Below, one piece after another: positions 6,363-6,579 of a stretch of DNA of 6,579 nt. Under the pieces are notes generated by a model. It saw nothing but the letters and a program-made list of their open reading frames with translations, was not told the origin of the DNA and searched no databases. The DNA is taken from the NCBI GenBank assembly GCA_910584495.1, contig CAJUAR010000103.1, forward strand, positions 1-6,579, given 5' to 3'. Made by a program: the position numbers and the translations under genes. The stretch comes from an uncultured Muribaculaceae bacterium (lineage in GTDB: Bacteria; Bacteroidota; Bacteroidia; Bacteroidales; Muribaculaceae). The first letter of the stretch is position 1. Every line of letters begins with the position of its first letter.

Positions 6363-6579
6363 TATTTGATTTCCTGATTGGATTTTTTAGAAATACGTAC
6401 GGTTTTGCCATCGACACGCTTGAGAGCGATGCGGGTGGGCTTGCCGGTCTTGGGATCCACGAGGTTGAGTTTTGACAGGTGGATGGGGGCCTCTTTCTTC
6501 ACCAGGCCGCCCTGAGGATGCTGAGCGGTGGGCTTGGTGGCCTTGGTGACCATGTTGATGCCTTCGACGATGGCGCGGC
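6362..6579 (-). CDS. rplX: 50S ribosomal protein L24 (uL24), 5' end cut by window edge
   Basis: L24 is a primary 23S rRNA-binding protein that starts 50S assembly and later lies near the peptide exit tunnel. Only the last 71 residues and the TAA stop are in the window, and the reading frame runs off the right edge. The visible part begins RAIVEGINMVTKATKP and continues through a QHPQGG segment and a KKEAPIHLSKLNLVDP segment. It ends in a basic tail with the KPTRIALK and VRISKK motifs, all typical of bacterial L24. The ATG at 6551-6553 is an internal Met, because the conserved RAIVEGIN block lies upstream of it in frame. Bacterial L24 is usually about 100-106 residues, so roughly a third is missing at the N-terminus. 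The TAA stop overlaps the rplE start by one base (TAATG), which suggests translational coupling. Identification is firm; the start cannot be seen. Confidence 0.96.
   Translation of the reverse strand, partial: RAIVEGINMVTKATKPTAQHPQGGLVKKEAPIHLSKLNLVDPKTGKPTRIALKRVDGKTVRISKKSNQEIK
6372..6375 (-). promoter_or_regulatory. Shine-Dalgarno-like AGGA before rplE
   Basis: On the mRNA strand AGGA is followed by nine bases and then the rplE ATG. It lies inside the last codons of rplX. It is one of only three SD-like motifs among the 13 start codons visible in the window, and all three have the same 9-nt spacing. Functional use is inferred. Confidence 0.5.

Noticed and set aside
5808..6377. A 189-codon plus-strand open frame opposite rplE
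   Set aside because: Mirrors rplE almost end to end and has no recognisable protein features. Shadow of biased codon use.
6362..6553. rplX start at the ATG at 6551-6553
   Set aside because: The conserved L24 block RAIVEGIN is encoded in frame just upstream, so this Met is internal and the gene continues beyond the window edge.

Overview
The window is a stretch of a Bacteroidota chromosome, most likely from the order Bacteroidales. It carries the middle of the large ribosomal-protein supercluster (spc operon running into the alpha operon), entirely on the minus strand. The order assignment is inference. It rests on the gene order secY-map-infA-rpmJ-rpsM, on the protein sequences (for example the IF-1 and the cysteine-free L36), and on the scarcity of Shine-Dalgarno sequences before the start codons. 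Coding sequence is moderately GC-rich and the short intergenic spacers are AT-rich. A gut-type Bacteroidales family such as Muribaculaceae would fit, but I cannot prove it from this sequence.

In the direction of transcription (high to low coordinates) the layout is rplX (L24, 5' end off the window), rplE (L5), rpsN (S14), a 124-nt spacer, rpsH (S8), rplF (L6), rplR (L18), rpsE (S5), rpmD (L30), rplO (L15), secY, map, infA, rpmJ (L36) and rpsM (S13, 3' end off the window). Eleven genes are complete. Apart from the rpsN-rpsH spacer, intergenic gaps run from a 1-nt overlap to 33 nt, so the genes almost certainly lie on one polycistronic transcript. I see no convincing internal terminator or promoter, no tRNA or rRNA gene, no mobile element and no CRISPR array.

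The genes form a protein-synthesis and export module. Ten are ribosomal proteins of both subunits. IF-1 works at translation initiation, SecY is the translocon channel that docks at the ribosome exit tunnel, and methionine aminopeptidase trims the initiator Met from nascent chains at the same exit.

This is a core, conserved region and I find no new biological system in it. Points worth a second look are modest. L36 has lost all four zinc ligands. The rpsN-rpsH spacer holds two potential hairpins. Only three of the 13 visible start codons have an SD-like motif, and all three sit at the same spacing. The very long open frames on the plus strand (up to 772 codons) are antisense shadows of these genes.
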